Part shown: positions 1 through 11,233 of the stretch, in pieces
How the letters are laid out: each line of letters starts with the position of its first letter
Numbering within the stretch: position 1 is the stretch's first letter
NCBI GenBank assembly: GCA_037176845.1
Contig: JAYKXP010000065.1
Span: forward strand, 248,001-312,000
From: Paramarasmius palmivorus
Taxonomy: Eukaryota > Basidiomycota > Agaricomycetes > Agaricales > Marasmiaceae
Reading direction: 5' to 3'
Length of the DNA: 64,000 bases
The notes under the pieces: generated by a model
What the model was told of the DNA's origin: nothing
The model's database searches: none
Seen by the model: the letters and a program-made list of their open reading frames with translations, nothing else
Made by a program: the position numbers and the translations under genes

Positions 1-1320
1 GCATGCGAGCGCGACAAGCCTGGGCATTACTCGTACACCTCTGTTGGCTGGTCGGATGAAAGGCTCATCGAGGATCGTCATCCTCAAAACCATCAGTTCC
101 ACCTGTGATAGATTGCTGCCGAATGCGTCCATTAATGCACCTAAAGCGCCAGGGGTGGGAGCATCGAATTCGATATCAAAAGAATGTAATTGACAGTTGG
201 AGTCCTCCAGAAAACGGAGTACCACTTCGACGTCGAGTCCTTCACCGGCGAAGGTGAAATAACGAAGCGCAGGGCACACCAAATACCGTGCAATCTTTTC
301 CATTGCTTCGCTGGTCCCTTCTATCTTCAATTCCACAAGATGTGAGAGGGGGAAGGGTTGCAATGGGCGCGGATTTGGCAGAATGGAAAAGATCGGGCCA
401 TCGACGTCCTCGATGTGATGTAGCACGAGACGCTGGAGCATTGCACAGCTCCTGACAAAGTACAGGAATCGAGCGGTGGTGTACGCCTCGACTTGTAACT
501 CCTGAAGCCTGTCCATGATTTCGATGTCATCGCCAAGGAGGTATCCTACTTCTCCAAACTGGTCCTCGTCCAGTCGATACATATGACGGTTGAGTTTGCA
601 CCCATACGCCTGAATCGTTTCCAGGCCCGTGCTGCATACAGACGTCCACAGCGTTGTCGAGAAGTCGGATGATAAGTCTTCTTCATGTATCAAAGCGAAG
701 TGACGTAGAAGAGGGGCTTCGTCCTCCGACGATGGCCAACCAAGGTGTTCGGCCTCAAAGTTGGATAGCTCGAACTTGACGTTGTACCACCTATGGACAT
801 GTTTAAGTAGCGTCTTCAGTATTCGTGTAGATCGCTTCTGGGTGGCTTCATCGCATGAATAGTGGGTGAAATCGATAGTCAACGGCCTCGATCCCGATCT
901 CCTAAGCCATTCTCGGACCATGTTCACGTGTCCTTTGAGAGGGTTGCATACGACGATGCGTGACCAGAATGCTGTCGAAGACAACGCCACCTCTCGCCAG
1001 TAGTGGCACACGGAAGTGAGCAAACGCATCACCTCGACGACGGACTCCGTGGGTTCGACGTTATCGTATAACTCGAAGAAGATTTTCAGCATTAACTCCG
1101 GAGAGAGCTCGATTGGCTTCGTAGGTGGGATTATGTTTGCAGTTGCGACCTGATCTTTGTCGTCCTCCTTGGGTTCTGTAATCTCGCACGCGTACCATTC
1201 CTGTAGTCAAACGTCAGTTTCGCCTCGCATAGACCAAATACGCCTGCTTACGTCAATACAGGATGGATACCCGTCTTTCTTGGGCAGAGTGGTGAATTTG
1301 GGAGGGAGTTCTACGCTCAT
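1..1320 (-). CDS. F-box/LRR-like protein (3' end cut by window edge)
   Basis: The first exon is 1320-1252, a 51-base intron follows (1251-1201, GTAAGC donor, CTACAG acceptor), and the second exon stays open from 1200 to base 1. That gives at least 423 residues; the stop lies outside the window. After a short acidic linker comes an F-box-like stretch (IELSPELMLKIFFELY, then SVCHYWREVALSSTAFW) at roughly residues 44-95. A leucine-rich tail typical of fungal F-box substrate adaptors follows. F-box proteins of this kind normally recruit substrates to an SCF ubiquitin ligase; the substrate is unknown. The segment REWLRRSGSRPLTID is matched by EEWLRRSSARELTIR in the next F-box gene to the right, so the two are distant relatives. 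The start is the only in-frame ATG before the intron. Confidence 0.8.
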
Positions 1321-1767
1321 GGTGCTGAATGGAATGTGTATAATGAACTGAGGACGTTGTACGCTATTTCAGAAGTGTGGCCATGAGACACCGTTGTGAA
1401 TAACACCGAATGGCGGTGGTCAGTTGACCAGTATTATTTGAGATGAATTTTCTGCCTTGAGTTGACGAATAAGATCTGCTAGATCTATTGTGGATTGTAT
1501 CTTGACCTGACACTCGAAGGCTATGTAAAAATGGCTGCTACCCTGCATATCCTATTAATCGTTACCCAAATCTGTGCCTGCAAGCAAGTGTAAGAAATGA
1601 ATATGCAACGGCCTTTCGTCGCTTGGTATGAGCTGTTCTCAACAATCAACGAATAGCAATGATTACCCAAAATAATGGTCTTACCGGTGGTGGACCATCG
1701 TCTCTGATGGAAAACGTAGCGTCCATGATGCTACCAGCGAACTGTACTGTATGGGTCAAGGAGGAGT
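1321..1767. other. intergenic, no gene seen
   Basis: About 450 bases between the start of the F-box gene at the left edge and the 3' end of the retropepsin-like gene. Only short overlapping frames occur, with no family resemblance. It presumably holds the promoter of the leftmost F-box gene. Confidence 0.5.
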
Positions 1768-2364
1768 CTAACATATGTCTGTGTTACACGTACCGTCGTG
1801 TGAGTGACTGCACCGTTTTCGGTTATCACCGCTTCGACACTTAACGTTCTCGTGTACCGCTCTGTTTTTGTTCTTGGTCAGTTGGAGCCTGTATTGACTT
1901 TGCGAAGCCATACCTTCTTCCTGCGCGACAACTTCGGCTGGCATCCCCACCCAATCTCTTCCCAATACTACATCGACCGTCCCCGCGGAAACGACCCGAA
2001 AAACCAAACTGGATACCCTCCGATTAAACTGCACCATTCCAACGAGGTATGTGCCTTCCGGCCACGTCCGGAATTGGAAGAGTCTTTCAACGCACGAACG
2101 GAGTATGGTTGATGTTCCTAGGTTGTGGTCTATCCTCATAGATGCAGGAAAGCCATTGAATGTCCCGGTTTGTTGCATGTTCTGAGGATTGCCGACTGTC
2201 TACACCTGCATATGTATCTCCTCTTGGCCGTTAACCGTCTCTTCAAGATTGCTTATTGTCGGTTCAAGTGAAACCTTTCGATGAACAAAGACCACGTACA
2301 TCTGTTGTTTTCCTGTCGAGATCCGAACGCCATGTATTCCTTTAGCCCCAAAGTTAATCCCCAT
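1768..2364 (-). CDS. hypothetical protein with retropepsin-like fold, altered active site
   Basis: Two exons (2364-2236 and 2181-1768) join in phase 0 across a 54-base intron (GTTAAC donor, CCTCAG acceptor), giving about 180 residues. The segment VDVVLGRDWVG resembles the hydrophobic-LG-xD-W motif near the end of retroviral-type aspartic protease domains of Ty3-like elements. Upstream, SMRIDHNLGTSTILRS lies where these proteases carry the catalytic D-S/T-G triad. Here the aspartate is kept but the S/T-G is not, so proteolysis is doubtful. I see no reverse transcriptase or integrase, and the presence of an intron argues for a host-style gene rather than a live retroelement. The start at 2364 is the first in-frame ATG; the frame is open further upstream without one. 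The basic tail after about residue 135 shows no domain. Confidence 0.45.
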
Positions 2365-2621
2365 GACCTTCGCTATTCGTTTGTCGAGCCCTTTGCGTTC
2401 CGGTCGGTTTTGTAGAGTTGAGACATGACGAACCACGAGAACTAGAAGTTTAGGTCAACAAGAGACACGTGCTTTCCCCCCCCCTGATGTCACCCTGTCA
2501 CGATGATTCTGTGACGGTGATCTCTTGTTCGGACTCATACCAACGACTAACGCCTTTCCTCACATATACGCTGAGTGCATAATGCAACAGGCAAAGACTT
2601 TTACTCTTACCCTACCATCCA

Positions 2622-4284
2622 ATGTTGTCTTTTCAGCGGGGTTCATTGACAGTGAGTCCCTACCACCCTACTTGAACTGACATCTACTCACACTGTATCT
2701 TTTTAGAAGATCAAGAACCACAAGAACGAGAAAGTGCTTCGACCGAAATCAGCATCGTCGTTACCTCCGGAAGCTTTACGAATCCCCGAGATCCTAGCAG
2801 AAGTATTCGGCTATGTTCACTCTTCGTGCGACAGTTCAACGCTTCTTGGAACCTTAAACGCCATCTCAGCAGTTGACCGTTTCTGGAGAAGCAATGCGAT
2901 TGGATGCAGTGCCCTATGGACAGTTATCGATTTTCAGGATCCCTCACCCGGCAATGTCTTCATCGTTGAAGAATGGCTTCGAAGATCCAGTGCTCGCGAG
3001 CTTACCATCCGGCTAGGCCGCGTCAGATTCCTGACAGATGCTGCTCCAACCAACGACATATTGCAGGCGCTCTCCAAACATCTGAACCGGTGGAGGGATG
3101 TTGAGTTCTCCTTTCGCAGCATGCAACACGTGCATCTGCACCTGCCTATCGGCCCGCTTCACGCGCCTGTACTTCGACGATTCCGTCTTACACACGATTC
3201 CTCCATCCCTCACTCTTTCGTGGTGGATGTTTGGAGCGCAGTTGCCACCTATCCATCTGTTGTGGACATAGGTGCGATCGGGAAGTCATACCCTGCTCCT
3301 GACGCTGAGGCATGGCCCATTGCGAGGACATTGATGACCATCGACTCCACCTTTTCGTTCCTTGGTCGGATCTCGTCCCTCACAATCTCTCCCATCGTCA
3401 CCAAAGAATTCATGGTGTTTTTGACCAGATGTGACTCCATCATATCCCTCACTCTCGATCCTATCGACGAATATCTGCCCCCTGCCAATTTTCCCTCGCA
3501 AATTCTTCGACACTTGGTCAACCTCGTCATGTATGGGTCCGAATATGCGAAACGGAACATCCTTCCCACATTGGCCACCCCTTCCCTTACCCATCTCGTA
3601 TTCGATCGCGATGCTATGGTCGTTGCGGATGTCATTGCCTTTCTAAACATTTCACAGTGCACTTTGCGCTCCTTATCTATTGTCATATCTCCACCTTCGA
3701 GCGCCGAGTTCGCTAGGTTTCTACAAAAGGTCTCTTCCGTCAAGAGACTGATCATCGGCTGCGAACTCGGTATTGCAATCACCTTTTCCAGAATGGAATT
3801 CTCGGTTGTCAATTTTCAAAACCTCACCTACCTGCATTGCAAGAGCGCCCGTTTCTCTTCGGGAAACGCTCTGTTCAAGCGAGCATTGTTAAAGCACATC
3901 CATGCTCCTCGGTTAGAAACCCTAGATGTGGATGTGACCGAGAACAACATGATCGCCGTCAAGCGCTTCTTAACTGCGTCGAAACCGCCGCTGAAGACCC
4001 TGGCACTCCAGGTCACCGGAGCTACTGCGTTACTGGTGGCGTCGTACTTCAGTGCTCCGGAATTGACGTCCATCACCGAACTACGTGTCCGTTCAGACGA
4101 CGCAGCGGCCATTCTGCAGGCTCTTTGTGAGCCCATCCTACCTTCCTTGTCTTCTTTCGTCCTATCCACCTATTGTTACGAACCAACCGATCTCGAGCTC
4201 TGCTTAGAGTCAAATCGAACCTCTTTAATTCACATGTATCTATATCACGAGCGTCCTTTTTTCTTGCGTAAACCTCATAATTGA
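2622..4284 (+). CDS. F-box domain protein
   Basis: Exon 1 is 2622-2651 (10 codons), a 55-base intron follows (GTGAGT to TTTTAG), and exon 2 is 2707-4284, giving 535 residues. The long frame has no ATG of its own near its left end; adding the small upstream exon supplies a start and keeps phase 0, which decided the model. An F-box-like segment (LRIPEILAEVFGYV, then ISAVDRFWRSNAIGCSALW) sits near residues 35-80. A leucine-rich region fills the rest. It is transcribed away from the retropepsin-like gene, from which it is separated by about 260 bases containing a run of nine C (2476-2484). The expected role is an SCF ubiquitin-ligase substrate adaptor; the substrate is unknown. Confidence 0.8.
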
Positions 4285-4494
4285 ATATTTCTGTTTTGCG
4301 ATACTTCTGGTTACATCCGATTCGTAGTGTACACGATATTATCTTACTCTTCCAATACGAATGCTTTTCTCACCTCGAATACGAAGTCCTGTGCGATATT
4401 GAATGCCTGTAACTAGACATTATTTTATTACTCACGGTGAACGGCCCGCCTACGGAGGTACATCGAGATACTCGATGCATCCTACACTTTACTG

Positions 4495-5157
4495 TCATTC
4501 TGGTATTGATTGGTACTGACACCGCATCGATCCGATTCCCATCGACAGAATACATCTGTCAATGAACATGTTGAAAACGCAACGAATACATGCTTCAGCT
4601 TCAACGAAACGTACTGCTGTTTTATCCGTGATACAAAACCACATAACACTAGTTTCTCCGGCACGGGAAACCCACCGCACGATGTTCTGTCGCTAAGTCA
4701 GTACTTGAACAATGAGGATATTTGGTTAACATACACCTCCGGGTTGATGACTCTCTATCAGCATTTCCGCGGCCGTAACCTGATTGTGGAAGATCTTTTT
4801 CACATTCTCCCTCGTCTCTTCGTCCTGAACGCCTCTGGGTACGATGAGTGCAATCGTGCCCCGTACATACGAGTTTGGCAGCTGTAAACCTGCATAAGCT
4901 GGAGCTTACAATAACGCTGATTCACAGTGATTCCTCACCTTAAACATATCAAATCCACTGACATAACACACTTGTCCAAGGAAGTCGGCTTCATCGATCC
5001 CTTCGTCATTGTAGAGCATGTCGTGCTCCAATATCACATTGCGTATGGAAAGGTCCAGGTACTGTAGACAGAACGCCGTGTCGGGTTTGACTTGAAATGG
5101 TGTGCACTCGGCGTGGTCGTCGGACAATAGAAGTTTAGCAGCGATGGATAGAGACAT
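4495..5157 (-). CDS. hypothetical protein, three exons
   Basis: I do not recognise this gene. Exons 5157-4939, 4881-4735 and 4692-4495 join in phase 0 at GT-AG introns (donors GTGAGG and GTATGT), giving 187 residues. The model rests on the way coding-like sequence continues from exon to exon: exon 2 encodes the hydrophobic/acidic segment RGTIALIVPRGVQDEETREN, and exon 3 begins RQNIVRWVSRAGETS. No signal peptide or membrane helix is obvious. It is divergent from the unknown gene at 5708, with about 550 bases between the two starts. The coding potential is moderate; the 3' part could be shorter. Confidence 0.5.
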
Positions 5158-5707
5158 CTTGCTTTCGTTTCGGTGGTTCTCTGATTCTTTAAGCCTAACT
5201 TTTGTAAGACATCTCCCCGAGCTTTGTTGTAGGCACTAGTAATCTGCTCCGGTATTTAGATTCCTCCTGATTTCTCGCATGTCCCTGAGAGCTGAGGAGC
5301 GAACATCATGTGTTCCCGCGACGTCTTGTAGCTGTGATATGGTGGTCCTTGTTCGAGAAATAAAAGGGTCATGAGGTATCCTGTAAATGGTAAGTTTCAT
5401 ATTATGTCATCAGCGCGTCGTCTTTGCGCCTACCACCACCCATAATCTCTCCCATCCTCCTGCTCAGCCTACAATGGATCTCTGACGAGTTGTTTCACGC
5501 ATAACAACATCTAGGTCACAAGTTCGTGATCGAAGCATGGGTAAGTCCCGTTTCTTTTCTATTTTTCCTGTCCACATGTCCAACCGTGTTATGTTCTTTG
5601 TTACAGTGTTCCGTCCTTGGGCATCTCCGAATGCTTACAGTATCGTTCAGGATAAATTCTGTCTCATATAAAACGGATGCCGACCAATGTGAATACGATA
5701 ACTTCCT
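5158..5707. other. divergent intergenic region
   Basis: A 550-base region between two divergent unknown genes. The right half contains GTAAGT-like donors (for example near 5542) and pyrimidine-rich stretches, which would fit a 5' untranslated exon and intron of the gene starting at 5708. I see no separate gene. Confidence 0.4.
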
Positions 5708-7308
5708 ATGTCTGCTTCCAAGTTCTATGTCCCTGAGTCAGTAGACTCAGAGCTCCTTCGCTCTCGCGCTTCTCCAGATGGAGTCTATGACCGACTCGTC
5801 AAATGGATCGTTGCTCAAGGTCGACATGCACTCGCTAACGCTGAGATGGGTACCGATTTCCGTAGAGGACCCCCAACCGGTCCATATGGTGCGTTATGGA
5901 TTAACAGTCGAGTGTAGCACTTCCTCACGTACTCTGCAGGCAACCATAGCTACATATTCAACGGATCAAACTCAGATTTCAAGGCTTTAGTCGTGGGTGA
6001 AATCGTTGGGTCAGGTTTTGGTACTAGGCTAGGAGCTACTGGAAGTCATTATATTAGCACGAAAGATACCCCAGAGGTACGCAGCCCTTTTTTTCGCCTC
6101 GCACTCAGCATTGTTGCTAACTACTTAGCAGCCCATCAAGGATTCGACCAAGATAAGGTCGGTCATCGTGTTGGCCAGGCCTTCGTATGCGACACCAGCT
6201 CTGCAGCAACTTTGGGACAATCAACTGGCAACTCTTGCGCAGATCAGGATGGCGGATCATGAAGCCGAGAAAACAGCGAACAAGGTGCGGTTTCTTCAGG
6301 AATAATCGGTTTTACCTCTCTAAATTGCGCTAGAAATTCGACTCGATCAAAGAGATCTCTAAGCCCCTTGGTGACGACGGTGCTAAATGCATTGTTCTAC
6401 ACGGCCCTAACTTGTACACGGTACGTAGCGCTCACTATCACGAATCTGACTGACAGCTCTACAGATACATCAAGAGTCCAACGACGCCCGACCTTTTCCA
6501 AGTTCCACTATCAAGCGCAGCCTTTCTGAGGCCAACGGTACACCGTCGGGTATGTTGCGCCGCTTCGTGTTATTTGCTTACAGCTCAACGCCCGTTTAGA
6601 AATAGCTCTCGGTGACCTTTATGATCCATCGGTGTTGCCTGACTATGGAGGCTCACTATTTCAACATCGGCGTGCCAAGGTAATACAGCCAGACTACCGA
6701 GACGGTCGCAATAAAAAATTACTCCACCCCGCTAATTGGTGGTCTGATCTTCGACCTGGCACTCTTGTCGCAGTAACTGCAGAGCCTACTGTTATTATTG
6801 TTGGAAAAGAACGCGCTCGCAGTTCATCTAAAAAAGTGGGTGATCTGCTATATGTGTCCCGATAACATGCTTATTCTGTTAGATCTACCACGCGGACATT
6901 GTATCCCTCCTCGCTATGGCTCCTTCCGACGTCGAAGTTGAGAAGCCCGAACCTTTGCAGGGTGTAAACGCCATCCGCACCTCATCCTCGACAGACGATG
7001 CATCAACCGCCCTTCTCACAGTCGATTTCTTGACAGATGCTACGCCTGTTGATATCGGGAACGACTGGCCTCCTAGCCCCGAGACTGCGTCGTCCGATGC
7101 GATTCCATCCAGCTCCCCTGCCAAATTCGATGACAAACTAGATTCGCAATCCGAGGTGCAACTAACTGGTCCAAGTAATTCGGATGTCGGTCCGGGATTC
7201 GTAGATGATGATCTGTTTCCGTTCCGAGAAGGTGTTCCAATGGAGGAAGACGCACCACCGGATCCTGGTCCTAGCTCCCCTCCTGCCAAGAAAAAGAGGC
7301 GCACTTGA
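5708..7308 (+). CDS. hypothetical protein with C-terminal nuclear-localisation-type tail
   Basis: I do not recognise the family. Seven exons can be chained with good splice sites: introns begin GTGCGT after GPY, GTACGC after DTPE, GTGCGG after TANK, GTACGT after LYT, GTATGT after TPS and GTGGGT after SSKK. Each keeps the frame, giving roughly 430 residues. The N-terminal half contains PTGPYG and GSGFGTRLGATGSHYIST. The middle has NWWSDLRPGTLVAVTAEPTV. The last exon is acidic and serine/proline rich and ends in KKKRRT, a basic cluster like a nuclear localisation signal. Its stop is only 98 bases from the POLD4 start, in the same orientation, so promoter elements for POLD4 must lie in or very near this gene. 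Confidence 0.6.
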
Positions 7309-7406
7309 ACGTCCTCGTATGTCTTACTTCCAGTTTATTCCGATCTTGTACTTGTATCGTATTTTTGTAATTGTGGTATCGAATCGTGAATGTCATCTTA
7401 TCCTTC

Positions 7407-7963
7407 ATGCCCCGCAAAAAAACCTCTGCAACGAGCACAAGCCAGCAGCCTATCACTGATTTTGTTAAAGCCACCAAAAAACCCCGTCCCATTAGAAAAA
7501 AACCAATTGATCTGTCGACGATTCCCTCGTCCTCGACTTCCAACAAGACCGCTACAACCGTTGTGCCTGCTGACTTGGTTCACCGTGACTCTGGTAATCG
7601 AAGTTAGCATTCATCTCTTTACAATCCGAAGCTGATCTGTTTTGCAGAGGACATCTCTCAGATTCTTCTACTGTTTGACTTGTAAGTGGGGACGTTCGCT
7701 TTCGTCCATTACAGCGACATAATCCCTGGCCAGAAATTCAAAATACGGTCCAACTGTCGGAATTCCCCGCCTCGTTCGGTGGCAAAGAGCTAAGCATTTG
7801 GATTTAGATCCACCGATGGAGGTGAGCGTCTTTCTGTGGATCACCGAGCACATATTGACGTGGTTGAGCACAGGTGTATCGCTTGTTAGTTGACGAAAAC
7901 GGAAAAGAAATAGCCGAGTTTTCCCGTAATTGTTTGGACGTCAGTCTGGAGTTCTTCAATTAG
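7407..7963 (+). CDS. POLD4: DNA polymerase delta subunit 4 (p12/Cdm1)
   Basis: This is the small accessory subunit of replicative DNA polymerase delta, a nuclear protein that stabilises the holoenzyme and contacts PCNA. Exons 7407-7593, 7648-7681, 7734-7821 and 7874-7963 join in frame to give 132 residues (human p12 is 107). The conserved family core is clear: FDLNSKYGPTVGIPRLVRWQ followed by RAKHLDLDPPMEVYRLL, matching the family pattern of FDL, YGP, G-I-x-R-L-x-R-W, RA and PP. Near the N-terminus QQPITDFV (residues 13-20) fits a PCNA-interacting PIP box, with V replacing the usual second aromatic. The acceptor of intron 2 was set by restoring FDL-x-x-x-YGP; the nearer AG gives a stop. It is tightly packed between two unknown genes in the same orientation. 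Confidence 0.88.
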
Positions 7964-8055
7964 TTCCGCCGTGTTGTTTTCTGAATGTCTCACCATGACT
8001 CGTGTAAATGGCCCTTATATACCTGAATCTTGTAAGGTCCTCAATTGACATCGCT

Positions 8056-8910
8056 ATGGCAAGCTACGACAACCAATTCCTCCATGTCTGGTCAACGAAC
8101 ATCACACGTTTCCGTCCTGGCAACTTTGACTTCCAGATCTGCAGTGTTCGACCCGAATGTGAACTCAGCCCTCAAATAATCCACAAAGAGATTGTACCTC
8201 TCGAGGGGGTTCCTTTTCCTCCAACGATCGTTGCGAAAGTAGCCGACATATTGTTCAACGATTCTTTTGAACATGTAGTGCGTGGACTTTCCTACTTGTC
8301 TTGTATATTACTGAGTGCTACGACTCTACGCAGATCCCAGATGTTAGAACCCGGTACATCCTCGTCTTAGAAGGGGGCGACACTCGTTCTTCTGTGGATT
8401 GCATGACATCTCAAGTAATTATTGGGCCTGGTTTCTTCGAGGACCAGTTCTACTCCCTCATTGATCTCAAATCGAATTTTTCGTACCTTGGGCTGGTGGG
8501 TGAACGTGTACTTCACTGTTCAGTGTATCTAACAACATCGAAGCCCCCTTGTTTCACTTGGATTCGCCCACATACCCATGCTCCCGAGATTGTTGCATGT
8601 ATGACTTCTAAGACAGAGGTATTTAGAGCGTGTCATGTTGCGGTATTTTTATTTTCTTTTTCATCGTGCTGTTTCACAGGTGTTCCGTAACGGTCTGCGG
8701 GTCGGACTGCGTTCTGTTAAGAAGGGATCTATGCTTTCTATCGAGTGTCGCTTTCACTACGTGGAGACGAAGGAGGCTAATCACGTCAAATACGTGCGTG
8801 ACGATCTTTCCAAGTTGCTTTTCAAGCTATTGATCATGTCCCAAGTACCTTGCTCTCCAGGCTCACGATGTACGAATTCTTTCAGAGCCTGTTTGCGATT
8901 AGGTGATTGA
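8056..8910 (+). CDS. hypothetical protein, four or five exons
   Basis: I do not recognise this gene. It follows POLD4 by 92 bases in the same direction. Exon 1 starts at the ATG at 8056 and encodes MASYDNQFLHVWSTNITRF; its intron begins GTAGTG after NDSFEH. Exon 2 encodes RYILVLEGGDTRSSVDCM and ends with SYLGL at a GTGGGT donor. A short exon encoding CFTWIRPHTHAPEI follows, then a longer one beginning VFRNGLRVGLRSVKKGSML. A further donor (GTACCT) near 8845 could add a last intron, so the exact C-terminus is uncertain. The alternation of hydrophobic and charged residues looks like a folded globular domain. No signal peptide or membrane helix is seen. It converges on the damaged AKR gene. Confidence 0.5.
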
Positions 8911-9013
8911 AAAAACGTATTTATCATGGGTGGTTAATAGGAACTAGGGTTTCTTGAACGATTACTTATGCTCTATTGTAATATACTACACCTCAAGTCA
9001 CTCTTTGTAAGGT

Positions 9014-10286
9014 TCAGCTCCCGCCTCGAAGAGGCCCAACCTCAGTGATATTAGTGACCATACGACGCTCATTTTCCGTTTTCGGTATGGCGATCGTGCC
9101 TCTCTGAACCGCCCAGCTGATCAATACTTGGGCTGGTTCGATATTCAGTCTGCCTGCGATAGCGCTGATATCAGAGTCGTCAAAAAGTCCGACAGGTACA
9201 TCAGGGCGTGGCTGGCCTATGATGGAAAGCAAGACGGATTGTCAGATTTTCGGTACAGTGATTGACTAGAATGACATACCTAGCGGAGAATAAGCGGTGA
9301 GAAGTATCCCTTTTGATTCACAATAGGCTTTCAGCTCGTGGTTCGGGAGATAAGGGTGTGCTTCGACTTGATTGGTGGCTGGGATGATCTTGCAATGTGG
9401 AAGAAGTATCTCCAGGTTCTTGATAGAGAAGTTGGATACACCGATTGCTTTCACTTTCCCTGACTTCCTGTGAGTTTACAGACTCGATATTACTGACAAT
9501 GAATTTACCGGTGTCCACGAGCTTCTCCATAGCTTGCCAGGTTTCTACAAACGTCGGGCTTTCTTCCGGTGCAGGAGCCTCGGCGGCAAGATACTGAGAT
9601 TTGCCATCGCTAGCTTCGTAAGAAGTCAACAGAATGAAATCTCGAGGAGCATCGTAAGGACATACTGGTCTTCATATAAAAATTTGTCATAGCTTGTGGC
9701 CAATGCATGAGATACAGATCAACATATTCGAGCCCCAGGCTCTTCAAGCTTTTCTCGAATGTCTCTTTTACCTGGAAATGATTACTGAGTGAGAGAGGTG
9801 AGTCCGGCCGCAGAGAAAAGGGTTATTCAACTGCTCACTTGAGTTTGGTCGTCACGAAGAATTCTTCTCTTGGTATCCCAGAGTCCCGGATGGCCTGGCC
9901 GACTGCCTCTTCGGTGCCTGGAGCTCCCGTCAGGACACTGAGGCTCTGCAATCAGACTTAAGCTTACCGTAATTTGTAGCCTGTGCAAATCCAGTATAAT
10001 CAGTAGCTGATTTATTCAAGTCTTAGTGATAAAACGTCCTTACGGTATCGAAATGTCGGTATCCGACCTGATACCAACTCAAGTCAGTCAAAGAACACAG
10101 ATGTCAAACATGTACACGTACAGAAATAGCTTTCGAGCAGTAGTCGTAAACACGCTTCCCTCCTCCTGGAGTGCCTGTCCAACACCTGAAAACCATGATG
10201 GTCAGCGAAAGTCATTCGAGTAAGGATTAGAGCACTTACCCCATCCCGACACCAGGGATTTTTCGACCAGTGTTGAGAGTGAACAT
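9014..10286 (-). pseudogene. aldo-keto reductase copy 1, last exon lost
   Basis: This is an NAD(P)H-dependent aldo-keto reductase gene closely related to the one at 11234-12708. Nine exons can be followed from MFTLNTGRKIPGVGMG to MVTNIT. The catalytic tetrad is present: Asp in GYRHFDT, Tyr in ATNYGTEE, Lys in FFVTTKL and His in YLMHWP. At the end of the penultimate family exon the sequence reads ATCACTGAGG where the intact copy has ATGACGGTGAGC. The GT donor is gone, so the frame runs on to EVGPLRGGS and stops. The final exon of about 55 residues, which helps form the substrate pocket and C-terminal loop, is not found downstream. It might still make a short enzyme, but loss of function is more likely. 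The start context matches the intact copy. Confidence 0.75.
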
Positions 10287-10704
10287 TTCGTAGCAAGTAG
10301 TCGTGAATACTGAAAACCTTGCAGCTCTCTGCGTCTTTTATATTGTAGCATCCGAGTCGCCAGGGTCATCACCCGCATTTTGAGCTGAGTAAGATTAATG
10401 GTCTGAGTAAGGCGTATGGTCTTACTAAGTCCAGCAAAGCTTCTCGGGTTATTCATAAACGATTGTATAGAAATTTGAGCGAGGCGATAAATAGTGGTTG
10501 GAGAAGAGATGAGTTCATGAGACAATATCAGCGGCCCGGCGCTTAGCGCTTAATGAACTTGAGAGAGTATAGACCAAGACATTTCTTGCTTTGCTTTTAG
10601 ACACATAGTATATACATGGGATATGGGTATCGACAGTTGTGGCGACTATAAAACAATTGTCAGTTTCACTTCGTAATACAATATCGTCAAAGAACCCACG
10701 ATCT
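10287..10704. other. intergenic, promoter of AKR copy 1
   Basis: Upstream region of the damaged aldo-keto reductase (minus strand). A TATAAAA-like element lies near 10335-10341 on the minus strand, about 50 bases above the start codon. No gene is seen in the remainder. Confidence 0.4.
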
Positions 10705-10917
10705 TTAGGGACACAATGTCGTGTCAGAGAAGTTGTTCCCAGTGCATTGCTGACGCGCCACGATGTCCGCTGTCGTCCCGACCTTCAGTTCTCTAATTGT
10801 AACTAGAAAGCGCATGCGCATACCTTGGACTTCAGCTGCGGGTGCTGGAGCAGCCATGGTGTTGACTGCAAGGTACAGGATGACAGCAGAGAGAATAGTG
10901 CGAGTTGAGAATTGCAT
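10705..10917 (-). CDS. small secreted cysteine-containing protein
   Basis: Two exons (10917-10824 and 10769-10705) give a 52-residue protein. The N-terminus MQFSTRTILSAVILYLAVNT has the basic-hydrophobic pattern of a signal peptide, followed by the likely cleavage region MAAPAPAAEV. The intron begins GTATGC and ends GACAG, and splicing leads into VARQQCTGNNFSDTTLCP with two cysteines. The mature peptide would be only about 25 residues. It lies between the two aldo-keto reductase copies in the same orientation. No CaaX ending is present, so it is not a mating pheromone precursor. Its function is unknown, and its small size keeps confidence moderate. Confidence 0.5.
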   Translation of the reverse strand: MQFSTRTILSAVILYLAVNTMAAPAPAAEVQGMRMRFLVTIRELKVGTTADIVARQQCTGNNFSDTTLCP

Positions 10918-11233
10918 CTTAGCGAGAATGGTATAGGGATCCTGTAAATGACAGCCAGCTTTTATGTCTAGCTGGGGCGCTTGAGTGTTAGATTTAACGA
11001 GTAATGCCAATGAATACTGGATGTAGAAAGCACGCCCGTATGCCAACGCTGCGGGAGAATCCCCGCCGAGAGCTCATAAGCCAGCGCTGAATGCTTCTAA
11101 TAGGTTCAGGGGATGGTACATACCATACCACCAGAGCTGTGTATTGAATAGTCATATCTATTTTCGGCTTAACGAACAAGACTTATGGACAGGAATCAGA
11201 AATGTGGTAGATTCCAGAATATTGTGCGGGTAC
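10918..11233. other. intergenic between small secreted protein and AKR copy 2
   Basis: A stretch of 316 bases holding the promoter of the small secreted-protein gene and the 3' flank of AKR copy 2. I see no gene in it. Confidence 0.4.

Noticed and set aside
3249..3812. Long minus-strand frame of 187 codons inside the F-box gene at 2622-4284
   Set aside because: It is antisense to a well-supported F-box coding exon and shows no domain or splice context.
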